DNA from: Acidobacteriota bacterium
GTDB lineage: Bacteria; Acidobacteriota; Terriglobia; Terriglobales; Acidobacteriaceae
DNA: 32,946 nt
Reading direction: 5' to 3'
NCBI GenBank assembly: GCA_021810625.1
Contig: JAJZIJ010000029.1
Location: forward strand, 1 to 32,946
A program made the translations under genes and the position numbers. How positions within the stretch are numbered: position 1 is the first letter of the stretch; each line of letters starts with the position of its first letter. The notes beneath the pieces are model-generated. The model ran no database searches. It worked only from the letters and a program-made list of their open reading frames with translations, and was not told the DNA's origin. Shown here piece after piece: positions 9,401 to 17,216 of this stretch.

Positions 9401-11679
9401 TTGGCGGTGTTGGCCGTCTGCGTGGAGAGCACATGACCGGAGATGTTGCCTCCGCCATCGAGCAGCCCCGCCATGCCCGCGTAGATGACCTGCGCGCCGC
9501 TATTCTGCGCGCTCGATGTTTGGATGTTGCTGCCTCCGGCGGCCAGCGAGCGAATCAGCGCGTTGCCATTGCAACTGGGCTGCGGATGACCATCCAGCAT
9601 GGGGCTGATGGCGTTGGCCGCCGTCCACGAGATGCCGCCGCTGGCTGGCCCGCGCCACACCCGGCAGGTTCCCACCAGCAGATTGGAGGAATCCTGCGGA
9701 TCAAGCTGATACGGCGCGTGCAGCAGCGATTCGTCATAGGAAGTCTGCGCTGCGCCGACGGCAGGCTGGCTGCCGAAATCCGCTGTCGTGCAGCTTGCGC
9801 CTGCCGTACATTGTCCAATCGCAACGCCCGGCCCCAGCGTGGCATACCAATTGGCCGGATTTGTGGGATCAATGGCCGTCAAACCGCCCTCTTGCGGCAA
9901 AAGCTGGCTATAGGCGACATCGCTGGCCGTTGCTGTGGCCGCCGATCCCGCGCCGCCAAAGCCTGCCAGAATCGTGTTGGCATCGCTGGCGCTGCTGGCC
10001 AGCCCGGTCGTCTCCGCCAGCGATCCCAGCCCGTCATTCAGGTTTTGGTAGTGGGCGGCATCGGTACTCGCGCACACGGCCCCGGTCTGGTTCACGCCAT
10101 CGGTCGAGCGCCACAATCCACCATCGTTGCCAAAGTACATCAGCGGCAGGGTTTGTCCGGCAGGCGGCGCAAGAAAAGCCATTGCGTGCTGCGCGGGCGC
10201 GACTTGCGCTGCGGCGCAGGTGGCTGTGTTGGTCGTGTTGCGCCAGGCGCAACCCGCAGCCAGACTGCATCGAAAAATATCCGGGGTTCCGGCAAAGAGC
10301 AGCGTATCTCCACTGTTGGGCAATGCGGCCAGCGCCAGGTTGTAGGTGCCATCTGGAATCGTGCCATTGCCCGTCGTTGAATCGAGCGGCGTGTCGGGAA
10401 TCTGTGTTGCGAATTGCACGACGGGATTGGCGCAGCCGCTGCCTGTGGCGTTGCATACGTCCTGCCACAGCCCCTGATCCAGATCGTTTGCGTCCACGGT
10501 GAGCGCGAACAAATCCCCCGTCGTCGCCTGCGCGGCCAGCACTCCGCGATAGATTGGGCAGGACGGGCTGCCGGGGAGGGTTGGATTCGCCGGGCAGTTT
10601 GTTGTCGTCAATCCCACGCCGGGCTGGTGGGTCATGCGCGTCCAGGTTATGCCGTCAGAGGACTGATAGTAGCCGTGATAGAGAATGGCCGCAAAAAACA
10701 TCTGCCGCACCGGGTTCCAGACCACCGTCGTCGCCGGATTGCCCCCGGTCGGCCCATTCACAATCGAGGTGGGCGATTGAATGATTTCGTTCGCGCCATC
10801 TTCGATGGTTGCCATCAGCCAGGTCTGGCCTGCGTCGGTCGAGTAATACAGGCCCGTCTCGCTCACCTGCTGCGAACCAACATCGTTGATGGTTCCATCC
10901 AGCGAGTGCGTCACGGCGGCCACCACCAGGCTGGGCGAAGTGGTGCTCCACGCAAAGCCAGCAAAGGCCTCGCCAGTAAAGCTGTAGTTGTAAAAGCCCG
11001 TGCCGTTGAATGCGTCGCTGCTCTGCGGAATCAGGCTCCATGTGGTTCCCCCATCGGCAGAACGCAGAATGCCCGCGCCATAGTAGGAATCCAGCGCATC
11101 GTTCGGATCGCCAGTTCCAGCCAGAACCACGCCTGTCCCGCCCGGCTGCACGCTTACCGCTCCAATGCTGATGGAGGTAAGATTCACGCCATTGAAGGCC
11201 GCCGGAGTATCCAGCAGCGGAGTAAATGTTACCGTCGCCGGATCGCTGGCCGCTGCATTGGCGGACTTCCAAACCCCGCCGCCCGTCGTGCCAATGTAGA
11301 CGTGATTGCCAGAGGCATCCGACGGGTCGATGGCCACCGACGTTACGCGCCCGGTAATGTTGCCATACCGCGCTGTGGTGATCTGCAACGGCCCCACAGG
11401 CTGCCAGCTTTGATTCAGCGGTAATAGGTGTGGCCGGGGATGGGCCGCCAGATTGAGCGCCTGCTGCATTCCGCGCAGACGCAACTCCGCGATGGATTGT
11501 CCGGGAACCAGTCGCGCCGCCAGAAAATCGCGCGCGCGTTGTTCAGCGGCAGAGCGCGGCCTGCTGGGAGCCGAGGTCGGATTTGGCGCAGGGACGGAGT
11601 TCTTTGGCGACAAGCCAAACAAGAGCGGCAACGGTAGTGACGCGAGCAGGAGCGTCACGCAACGGAACGGAAGCTGCAT
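6493..11679 (-). CDS. Giant secreted protein: sialidase/BNR-like propeller region plus six choice-of-anchor-D (ASH) repeats
   Basis: About 1728 residues. I start it at 11679, where an AGGTG sits 5 nt before the ATG and a signal peptide begins (MQLPFRCVTLLLASLPLP); an in-frame ATG 30 codons upstream adds only non-conserved sequence. Residues ~60-920 carry repeated propeller-like motifs such as VYIGTTGGGVWKSA, GILRSADGGTTWS, LYYSTDAGQTW and LYQSTDGGAHWNN (Asp-box/BNR style). Residues ~923-1533 are six ~100-residue beta-sandwich repeats, each with a pattern like PQTVTVTNSG, a cysteine pair and VSLTGTG. A bacterial Ig-like segment follows, then two hydrophobic helices (~1634-1650 and ~1659-1678) flanking a very basic loop, then a final beta strand segment (GTYTLTVTASAGG). 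Function is unknown; a surface adhesin or glycan-binding protein is a guess. Confidence 0.88.
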   Translation of the reverse strand: MQLPFRCVTLLLASLPLPLLFGLSPKNSVPAPNPTSAPSRPRSAAEQRARDFLAARLVPGQSIAELRLRGMQQALNLAAHPRPHLLPLNQSWQPVGPLQITTARYGNITGRVTSVAIDPSDASGNHVYIGTTGGGVWKSANAAASDPATVTFTPLLDTPAAFNGVNLTSISIGAVSVQPGGTGVVLAGTGDPNDALDSYYGAGILRSADGGTTWSLIPQSSDAFNGTGFYNYSFTGEAFAGFAWSTTSPSLVVAAVTHSLDGTINDVGSQQVSETGLYYSTDAGQTWLMATIEDGANEIIQSPTSIVNGPTGGNPATTVVWNPVRQMFFAAILYHGYYQSSDGITWTRMTHQPGVGLTTTNCPANPTLPGSPSCPIYRGVLAAQATTGDLFALTVDANDLDQGLWQDVCNATGSGCANPVVQFATQIPDTPLDSTTGNGTIPDGTYNLALAALPNSGDTLLFAGTPDIFRCSLAAGCAWRNTTNTATCAAAQVAPAQHAMAFLAPPAGQTLPLMYFGNDGGLWRSTDGVNQTGAVCASTDAAHYQNLNDGLGSLAETTGLASSASDANTILAGFGGAGSAATATASDVAYSQLLPQEGGLTAIDPTNPANWYATLGPGVAIGQCTAGASCTTADFGSQPAVGAAQTSYDESLLHAPYQLDPQDSSNLLVGTCRVWRGPASGGISWTAANAISPMLDGHPQPSCNGNALIRSLAAGGSNIQTSSAQNSGAQVIYAGMAGLLDGGGNISGHVLSTQTANTANGTTPWVDLAYSPVVNDTSYQSVFNPQFFDVSSLYADPHDATGMTIYAAIQGFNVPHLYQSTDGGAHWNNITQNLPNLPLDAVLVDPNNANIVYAASDGGVFVTENVSLCAQSGNQCWNTLGTGLPRSPAVALSAISVGSAAYLRVGTYGRGIWQIPLLSGATLATMTLAPTALTFGNQAQQTASAPQTVTVTNSGTVALVISSVSASGDFSETDNCVGTVAPGGSCQAQVIFAPTATGTRTGVLTVFANVIGGQQTVSLTGTGVAAPQITLTPTMLSFGGQVLNTTSSAQQLTISNTGGASVSLTSESVTGSFAIQTNTCGSTLAAQSGCTLAIIFTPTQAGPASGVLTVVTAQGTQTVSLSGSGATSATDTLAPLSLSFAPTLEFTSSAPQTVTLTNSGSAPLTAIQVQVNGDFTVVNGCSYTLNAQSSCTLTVTYTPHATGPETGAITVTDILRSQTVTLSGTGLAPPTDTLSATSLTFPATVLGFSAPPQTITLTNSGNVALNAITLQILGAGFAQTSTCGTVLAAHSTCNITVTYTPQTAGNATGQLDVTDAKRTQVVALNGSAETPASDNLSPLSLSFAAQTMGTVSVAQIITLSNHVSSLLTGVSIQSSSTDFPITTTCGTSLAPGTNCIISVTFEPLGTGPQTGTILVSDSNRTQVVPLTGTGVLGSVAVTPSALNFGISGIHLATAPQSLVLANGSSGTLTVLSISITGPFSQSSNCATSLASGTSCALQVVFDPTAVGAASGLLTVVTANAGTLQVALSGTGIDFALSPSSSTSASVASGATASYLLDLTPVNGSAGTASLRCTNLPLDATCSINPASPSLTAPAVITVNVSTGTSTVAASAGASAQAGLALTNLQARSAGLDWNARWLLLLGIAPLAWLRQRRRALPRRWQHGIWLGLLLALLGNTLACGVGGGLLGANAATNPLPLSSATPPGTYTLTVTASAGGLAKSVTLTLTVQ
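7080..8910 (-). repeat. Six tandem ~300-bp coding repeats (ASH/choice-of-anchor-D domains)
   Basis: The protein encoded here contains six consecutive, diverged units of about 100 residues. Each begins with a variant of LxPxxLxFG and contains a TxxNSG-like turn and two cysteines (for example TDNCVGTVAPGGSC). Each ends with a variant of QTVSLSGTG. Boundaries are approximate, because the copies are diverged at DNA level and recognisable mainly as protein. Confidence 0.8.
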
Positions 11680-11922
11680 TCCAACACCTGAGCGGAGAAC
11701 GAGGGAGCGTTGGGCTACATCAAAAAAATTATTGCAGCCAGTGTGCAGTACGCTGGCCTGCCGCGTCAATCAAATTCTGCTGGCGGTCGCTGGCGCTGCT
11801 TTTCATGCTTCCGCTTCTGTGCGTGGAGTGGGACATCCCGCCTGCGCCACAAATGGATTCTCGAAGGAATGGTATCCTTGCAGGAACTCAGACCCGCGCC
11901 CATAAGGGATGAAGGTTTCGGC

Positions 11923-13449
11923 ATGAACAAGCTTTTCTACGGCGACAATCTGGACATTCTGCGACGCAGAGGCAAGGGCAGTATCAAGGATGAATCCGTA
12001 GACCTTTGCTACATTGATCCGCCCTTTAACTCCAAGCGGAACTATAACCAGATTTACAACAACGTTGGCACGGAAGACCGCGCCCAGGCCCAGGCATTTC
12101 TGGATACGTGGACTTGGGATGATCGCGCCAATGATGGCTACAGCGAGATTCTTGCCAATGCCGAAGGACGCTTTCAGCCCCAATTGGCGGAACTTATCAA
12201 AGGGCTGCACGCGGTTCTCGGAAAAGGCAGCCTTCTGGCCTATCTCATCAGCATGGCGCTGCGCATTACGGAGATTCACCGCATATTGAAGCCAACAGGC
12301 AGTTTTTATCTGCATTGCGATCCAACATCCAGCCACTATCTCAAGCTGGTGCTGGATGCCGTGTTTTGCAGTCAGGGAGGGGATTTCATCAATGAAATTG
12401 CCTGGTGTTATAGTCATGGCGGGAAAAGCAAGCACCATTTTGGCCGCAAGCATGACACTATATTTTTTTACAGTAAGTCGGAAGATTTCACATTCAATTC
12501 AGACGGCATAAAAATAGAAATGAGGAGTGGCAAGCACAGTTTCGGCGGACGTTTGGAAACGGATTCAGACGGAAGAAAATACAGGCTTGTCTACGGCACG
12601 AAAAACAGCGAAGGCAAAACTAAATACTACAAATATTATTTAGATGAAGGAAAAATTCCAGAAGATTGGTGGACAGACATCAATTCCATTCAGGCGACCT
12701 CTGCGGAGCGACTGGGCTATCCAACACAAAAGCCGGAGGCGCTCCTGGAGCGAATTATCAGAGCGTCCAGTAACGAAGGCGATGTTATTCTCGATGCCTA
12801 TTGCGGCTGCGGAACGACTGTCGCGGTGGCGCAGCGCCTCAAACGAAAGTGGATTGGGATCGACATCACCTACCAATCCATATCTTTGGTGCTGCGACGG
12901 CTGGAAAAGACCTTTGGCGCGGACATTCTGCATCAGATTCAGAGGGACGGTATCCCGCGCGATATGGCCTCAGCCATAGCCCTGGCTCATAAGAAAGATG
13001 ACCGTCTACGCAAGGAATTTGAAAAGTGGGCTGTACTTACCTATACGAATAACCGGGCCGTCATCAACGAGAAAAAAGGCGCGGATGCTGGTATTGATGC
13101 CGTGGCCTACTTTCTAACAGGAAAAAATGATAACGCGAAGATCATTTTTCAAGTGAAATCAGGCGCAGTCAAGCGTGGAGACATCGCCACGCTTCGCGGT
13201 GACATGGCGCGGGAGCAGGCGACACTTGCAATCCTAATAAGTCTGGAGGAACCCACGCGCCCCATGTTGAATGAGGCGAAGGCCGCCGGTCAATACATCC
13301 ATGCAACAATGGGCCGCAATTACGACAAAATCAGCATTGTCACCATCCGAGAGATTCTCGAAGGCAAGCGCCTGGAAATCCCCATGAGCGTTGAGGTTGT
13401 AAAAGCTGCGCAGACCGCCCTCAACGAGGAGCAGATGGATTTGCTGTAG
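11923..13449 (+). CDS. Beta-class N4/N6 DNA methyltransferase fused to a Mrr-like nuclease domain
   Basis: About 508 residues. Predicted to methylate adenine N6 or cytosine N4 in a specific DNA sequence using S-adenosylmethionine. Catalytic motif IV, DPPF, lies at residues 32-35; the AdoMet-binding motif DAYCGCGTT lies at 291-299, followed by WIGIDI. Motif IV before motif I defines the beta class. The region between them (about 150-260), expected to carry target recognition, is Lys/Phe/Tyr-rich and its DNA is clearly AT-richer than the surroundings. The C-terminus has GADAGID (386-392) and FQVKSG (Q410, K412), a D-QxK arrangement like Mrr/PD-(D/E)XK nucleases, then ISLEEPTRPM. A GAAGG sits 7 nt before the chosen ATG. 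There is no partner restriction gene on either side. Confidence 0.9.
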   Translation: MNKLFYGDNLDILRRRGKGSIKDESVDLCYIDPPFNSKRNYNQIYNNVGTEDRAQAQAFLDTWTWDDRANDGYSEILANAEGRFQPQLAELIKGLHAVLGKGSLLAYLISMALRITEIHRILKPTGSFYLHCDPTSSHYLKLVLDAVFCSQGGDFINEIAWCYSHGGKSKHHFGRKHDTIFFYSKSEDFTFNSDGIKIEMRSGKHSFGGRLETDSDGRKYRLVYGTKNSEGKTKYYKYYLDEGKIPEDWWTDINSIQATSAERLGYPTQKPEALLERIIRASSNEGDVILDAYCGCGTTVAVAQRLKRKWIGIDITYQSISLVLRRLEKTFGADILHQIQRDGIPRDMASAIALAHKKDDRLRKEFEKWAVLTYTNNRAVINEKKGADAGIDAVAYFLTGKNDNAKIIFQVKSGAVKRGDIATLRGDMAREQATLAILISLEEPTRPMLNEAKAAGQYIHATMGRNYDKISIVTIREILEGKRLEIPMSVEVVKAAQTALNEEQMDLL

Positions 13450-13788
13450 TTTTCAGAGAATACAACCTGCTCTCCGCAACCCACGCTGCCAACAACACTG
13501 CGCGATCTTTGGCGGGACATTTTCAATGAAGCGTACAATCATGGATGCAGGCTGGGGAGGATTTCCCTCTGGCAGGCAGGTACCTTTTTGTTCGCAGTTT
13601 CGCAGGATTAGGTTGTTCGTAACATGGCGCAACGACAAGCGTTGCAACAGGTGGGGTGTTGACTGTTTGATGAACGCTGTGGCGCGTGGAGTGTGGCTGT
13701 GTCCAGAAAGTATTCCCCTATGAAGGCTTCTCTCGACGGATGGAATCGCCGTCTTCATTTTGATTTTGCACCCCGGAAGTTCGCTGCC
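13450..13788. other. Non-coding stretch between methyltransferase and TPR gene
   Basis: About 340 bp in which I see no convincing gene. Short open frames here lack good start signals and recognisable sequence. There is a perfect small inverted repeat (GCAACG, 5-nt loop, CGTTGC) at 13629-13645, and a TTGACT at 13659-13664 with no matching -10 at the right distance. If the TPR protein starts at one of its upstream candidates (13693 GTG or 13720 ATG), the right end of this stretch is coding. Confidence 0.5.
13629..13645. repeat. Small perfect inverted repeat
   Basis: GCAACG and CGTTGC arms separated by ACAAG, in the gap before the TPR gene. No T-run follows, so it is not a typical terminator. 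It could be a protein-binding site or chance. Confidence 0.4.
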
Positions 13789-16038
13789 ATGCGTTCCCGG
13801 AGCGCCGCCCTTCCATGCGCGCTGTTGGGCGCGCTGCTGGCTCTTTCTGCCACAGCCATCGCGCAGCCAGTGTCTTCCCTTGGGACATCTCCCTTGGCGA
13901 AAGCGGCGGCGAAAGTCCCCGCTGCCAGCGCCACGCCAGGGAATCGAGCCGATGCCTACTACCACTTTGCGCTCGGTCATCTGTATGAAGATGCCGCCAC
14001 CGAGTACGGACGCGCCGATCTGGCCACGCAGGCCGTTGAGCAATACAAGCTCGCCATCGACAACGATCCCAAGGCTCCGTTTCTGCAAAACAGTCTGGCC
14101 AGGCTTTACTTCCGCATGGGGCACATCCGCAAGGCGGTTGCCGCCGCGCAGCAGGTGTTACAGCAGCATCCCAACAATCTGGATGCGCACACCCTGCTGG
14201 GCCGCGTCTATCTGCACTCCCTGGGGGATGCCTCTGGCCAGCCGTCGGCAGCCACGCTGCATCTGGCGATTGGGGAGTTTGAAAAGATCGTGGCGCTGGA
14301 GCCAAACAAGATTGAAGCTCACCTGATGCTGGGCCAGTTGTATGGCATGGATCACGATACCGCGAAGGCGCAGGAGCAGTTGGAGGCGGCCCATCGCATC
14401 AATCCAAACTCCGAGGATGCCGTGCTGAGTCTGGCGCGTCTCTACGGCGAGCAGGGAGATATGCAGCATGTCATTCAGGTGCTCACCAGCGTGTCTCCCG
14501 ATGATCGCACTCCAAAGATGGAGTTTGCCCTGGGCAGCGCCTATGACCAGGCGCATGACACAAAAAATGCCATCCTGTCCTATCAAACAGCGCTGGATGC
14601 CGACCCGGACAATCTGGACGCGCAGCGCGGACTGGCGCAGGATTTGCTGCAAACCGGCAAGGATACTCAGGCTCTCCAGCTCTTTCAGGGCATCGCCGCC
14701 GAAGACCCGGAGGATGTGCAATCCTACCTGCGCGTGGCGGAGCTGGAGCGCGAAAAGGGGCATTTGAACAAGGCACAGACCGCGCTGGAACATGCTGCAA
14801 CGCTGGAGCCGGATTCTGTCGAGGTGCATTACGATCAGGCGCTGCTGGACGAAGCGCAGGGGCAACTGACATCGGCTACAGAGATTTTGCAGAAGCTGGT
14901 TGCCGATGCCACGCACGCCAATGGCGTGTACGCGGATGGCGAAAAAAATAACCTGGCCATCTTTCTGGATCGGCTGGCAACCGTGGATCGGGAGCAAAAC
15001 AAGACCGAGCAGGCCGTGACGGTCTACAAGAAAATGATCGCCCTGGGAGGCGATTACGCCGAGCGCGGCTATCAGGGAGAAGTGGATGCCTACCGCGATG
15101 GCAGAATGTGGCCGCAGGCGACGGCTGCCGCCGAGGCTGCCGTTCAGGCCAATCCCAAATCCGTTGACCTGAAACTGACTCTGGCGGGAGAGCTTGCCGA
15201 CACCGGCAAGGCCGACGAAGGCATTGCGATGGCCAAGTCGCTGCTGCAAAATGTAAGTGCGCCGCCGAGCGCCGCCAAGTCGGACAACGCCAAGCCGGAC
15301 ACCACCAAGCAGGGCAACGCGCCGCAGAGCAACGCGCCACAGAACACAGCACCCCCCGCAGCGAGTGGGAATGCCCCAGACGCCACCAACCAGAATCGTC
15401 TCGTGCTGCTGACGCTGGTGCAGATATACACCCGGATGCATCGCTGGAAAGACGCGGCCAGCACACTCGATCAGGCGCAGGCGCTGAGCGCCAAGCCGCA
15501 GGACATGGTGCTCATCTACTTTCTGCGCGGCGCGCTGGAAGAACGCCAGAAACATTACGATGCCGCCGAGGTCGAGTTTCGCAAATCACTGGCTCTTGCG
15601 CCCGACAATCCACTCACGCTGAACTATCTGGGCTACATGATGGCGGATCACAACATGCATCTGGACGAGGCTCTCAAAATGATCCAGCACGCCGTGCGGA
15701 TTGATCCGCAGAACGGCGCGTATCTGGACTCGCTCGGCTGGGCCAATCTGAAGATGGGGCAATATGCGCTGGCGGAAGCAAATCTGGAAAAAGCCATTGC
15801 GCGCATGCCCAACGATCCCACCGTGCATGACCACATGGGCGAGCTATACGCCAAGACGGGACGGCTCAAACAAGCCATCGCGCAGTGGGAGCAATCGTTG
15901 CAGGAATACTCTCATGCGGCTCCCGGAGACGCGGATCCCAGCGATGTGAGCAAGGTGAAAAAAAAGCTGGAGAAGGCAAAAATCGAGCTGTCCAAGCTGG
16001 CGAAGGAAGAGGCGCACAGCGCTCCGGCGCACAAATGA
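13789..16038 (+). CDS. Secreted/periplasmic tetratricopeptide-repeat protein
   Basis: About 749 residues built mostly of TPR units, a helical scaffold for protein-protein contacts. The chosen ATG (13789) begins a standard signal peptide (RSAALPCALLGALLALSATA, cleavage near IAQP) and has GGAAG about 9 nt upstream. In-frame starts at 13720 and 13693 would put ~23-32 charged residues ahead of it. Typical TPR segments include ALEQLEAAHRINPNSEDAVL-like helices throughout and, near the end, NPLTLNYLGYMMADH, YLDSLGWANLKMGQY and ELYAKTGRLKQAIAQWEQSL. A Lys/Asn/Pro/Ala-rich linker near 15280-15390 divides two TPR blocks. The dNTPase gene begins 16 bp after its stop, suggesting one transcript. Its exact partner is unknown. 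Confidence 0.88.
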   Translation: MRSRSAALPCALLGALLALSATAIAQPVSSLGTSPLAKAAAKVPAASATPGNRADAYYHFALGHLYEDAATEYGRADLATQAVEQYKLAIDNDPKAPFLQNSLARLYFRMGHIRKAVAAAQQVLQQHPNNLDAHTLLGRVYLHSLGDASGQPSAATLHLAIGEFEKIVALEPNKIEAHLMLGQLYGMDHDTAKAQEQLEAAHRINPNSEDAVLSLARLYGEQGDMQHVIQVLTSVSPDDRTPKMEFALGSAYDQAHDTKNAILSYQTALDADPDNLDAQRGLAQDLLQTGKDTQALQLFQGIAAEDPEDVQSYLRVAELEREKGHLNKAQTALEHAATLEPDSVEVHYDQALLDEAQGQLTSATEILQKLVADATHANGVYADGEKNNLAIFLDRLATVDREQNKTEQAVTVYKKMIALGGDYAERGYQGEVDAYRDGRMWPQATAAAEAAVQANPKSVDLKLTLAGELADTGKADEGIAMAKSLLQNVSAPPSAAKSDNAKPDTTKQGNAPQSNAPQNTAPPAASGNAPDATNQNRLVLLTLVQIYTRMHRWKDAASTLDQAQALSAKPQDMVLIYFLRGALEERQKHYDAAEVEFRKSLALAPDNPLTLNYLGYMMADHNMHLDEALKMIQHAVRIDPQNGAYLDSLGWANLKMGQYALAEANLEKAIARMPNDPTVHDHMGELYAKTGRLKQAIAQWEQSLQEYSHAAPGDADPSDVSKVKKKLEKAKIELSKLAKEEAHSAPAHK

Positions 16039-16054
16039 TGTTCGCGAAAGCTGC

Positions 16055-17188
16055 ATGACGGCGACTCCCCTCCAATTTTGTGCCGTGTCGGGCGATGCCA
16101 GCGATCCACTCGCGGGTCGCCAGCATCCTGAGAGCGCCCACGCCTATCGCACGGCCTTCCAGCGCGACCACGGACGCATTGTCCATGCGCGGGCCTTTCG
16201 CCGCCTTGCGGGCAAGACGCAGGTCTTTACCCATCGAGATTCCGATCATTTTCGCAGCCGTCTGACGCATACCATTGAGGTCGCGCAAATCGCGCGAACC
16301 GTGGCCAGCGCACTGCGTCTGAACGAAGACCTGACGGAGACCCTGGCGCTGGCGCATGACATTGGCCATCCACCCTTTGGTCATGCCGGAGAGCAGGCAT
16401 TGAACGATGTCCTGATGCAGCATGGTCTGCGCTTCGACCACAATCTGCACGCGCTGCGCATCGTGGAGTATTTCGAGCAGCGCTATGTTGGATTTCGTGG
16501 GCTGAATCTTACGCTGGCCGTGCGCGAGGGCATCGTCAAGCACTCGCGGGACTATCGCCTCGAAGAGCACCCGGAGCTGGCCGCCTACTTTCTCGATCAG
16601 CGCCCGCCGCTCGAAGCGCAGATCATCGATCTGGCCGACGAAATTGCCTACCTGACCGCCGACATCGACGACGGCATTGAGTCGGAGATTCTCACCCTCG
16701 CCAACGTTCGCGCCAACGTGCCGCTCTTCGCTGGATTCTTTCAGGACTTGCAGGCTATCCATCCCCACGCGCCAGAGAAGCTGCTGCTGCACGAGGCATT
16801 GAAACGCATGTTGGATGCGCTGGTCGGCGACTTGATTGCAACCACGCGCTCCCAGGTTCAGGCTGCGGGCGTGCAGACGCTGGCCGATGTTCGCGCCTGT
16901 CCCCGGCGGCTGGTGGCGTTTTCAACGGAGATGGAGGCGCAGCGCCGTCAGGCCAAGAGCTATCTCTATCAGAACCTCTACGAATCCCCCGAACTGCTGC
17001 GCGACCATGACCTGGGCGGGGAGATCATTCGCGGACTCTTCGCGCACTGGGTCAGGCACCCGGAGCAGCTTCCAGTCAGCCACGCCACGCAGATCGCCAG
17101 CGAAGGCGCGCCGCGCGTCATCGCGGACTATATCGCTGGCATGACCGACAATTTTATCCTCGCGCAGTGGCAGGCAACGCAGAAGTAA
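16055..17188 (+). CDS. dgt: Deoxyguanosinetriphosphate triphosphohydrolase-like protein (HD superfamily)
   Basis: Predicted to hydrolyse dNTPs to the deoxynucleoside and triphosphate, controlling dNTP pools. The 377 residues match the shorter dGTPase-like family. The HD metal site is intact: H72 in RLTHTIEV, H101-D102 in LAHDIGHPPFGHAG, and D195 in DLADEIAYLTADIDDG. The N-terminal ARAFRRLAGKTQVF segment is also characteristic. It lies 16 bp after the TPR gene on the same strand and is convergent with the S1/P1 nuclease gene, 28 bp between the stops. Substrate preference cannot be read from sequence. It could also act in phage defence, as some dGTPases do, but nothing around it argues for that. 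Confidence 0.94.
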   Translation: MTATPLQFCAVSGDASDPLAGRQHPESAHAYRTAFQRDHGRIVHARAFRRLAGKTQVFTHRDSDHFRSRLTHTIEVAQIARTVASALRLNEDLTETLALAHDIGHPPFGHAGEQALNDVLMQHGLRFDHNLHALRIVEYFEQRYVGFRGLNLTLAVREGIVKHSRDYRLEEHPELAAYFLDQRPPLEAQIIDLADEIAYLTADIDDGIESEILTLANVRANVPLFAGFFQDLQAIHPHAPEKLLLHEALKRMLDALVGDLIATTRSQVQAAGVQTLADVRACPRRLVAFSTEMEAQRRQAKSYLYQNLYESPELLRDHDLGGEIIRGLFAHWVRHPEQLPVSHATQIASEGAPRVIADYIAGMTDNFILAQWQATQK

Positions 17189-17216
17189 GTCGTTGCAGCC
17201 CGCATGATTCCTTCAG

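Noticed and set aside
8596-10380. 594-codon open frame on the plus strand
   Set aside because: Antisense to the giant ASH/propeller gene; very rich in Arg, His, Gln and Gly, as expected for a complementary-strand shadow of GC-rich coding DNA.
13659-13687. TTGACT as -35 of a TPR-gene promoter
   Set aside because: No -10-like hexamer at 16-19 bp; the downstream sequence is GC-rich.
13526-13723. 65-codon open frame before the TPR gene
   Set aside because: No ribosome-binding site, no recognisable sequence, and overlaps the probable 5' region of the TPR gene.
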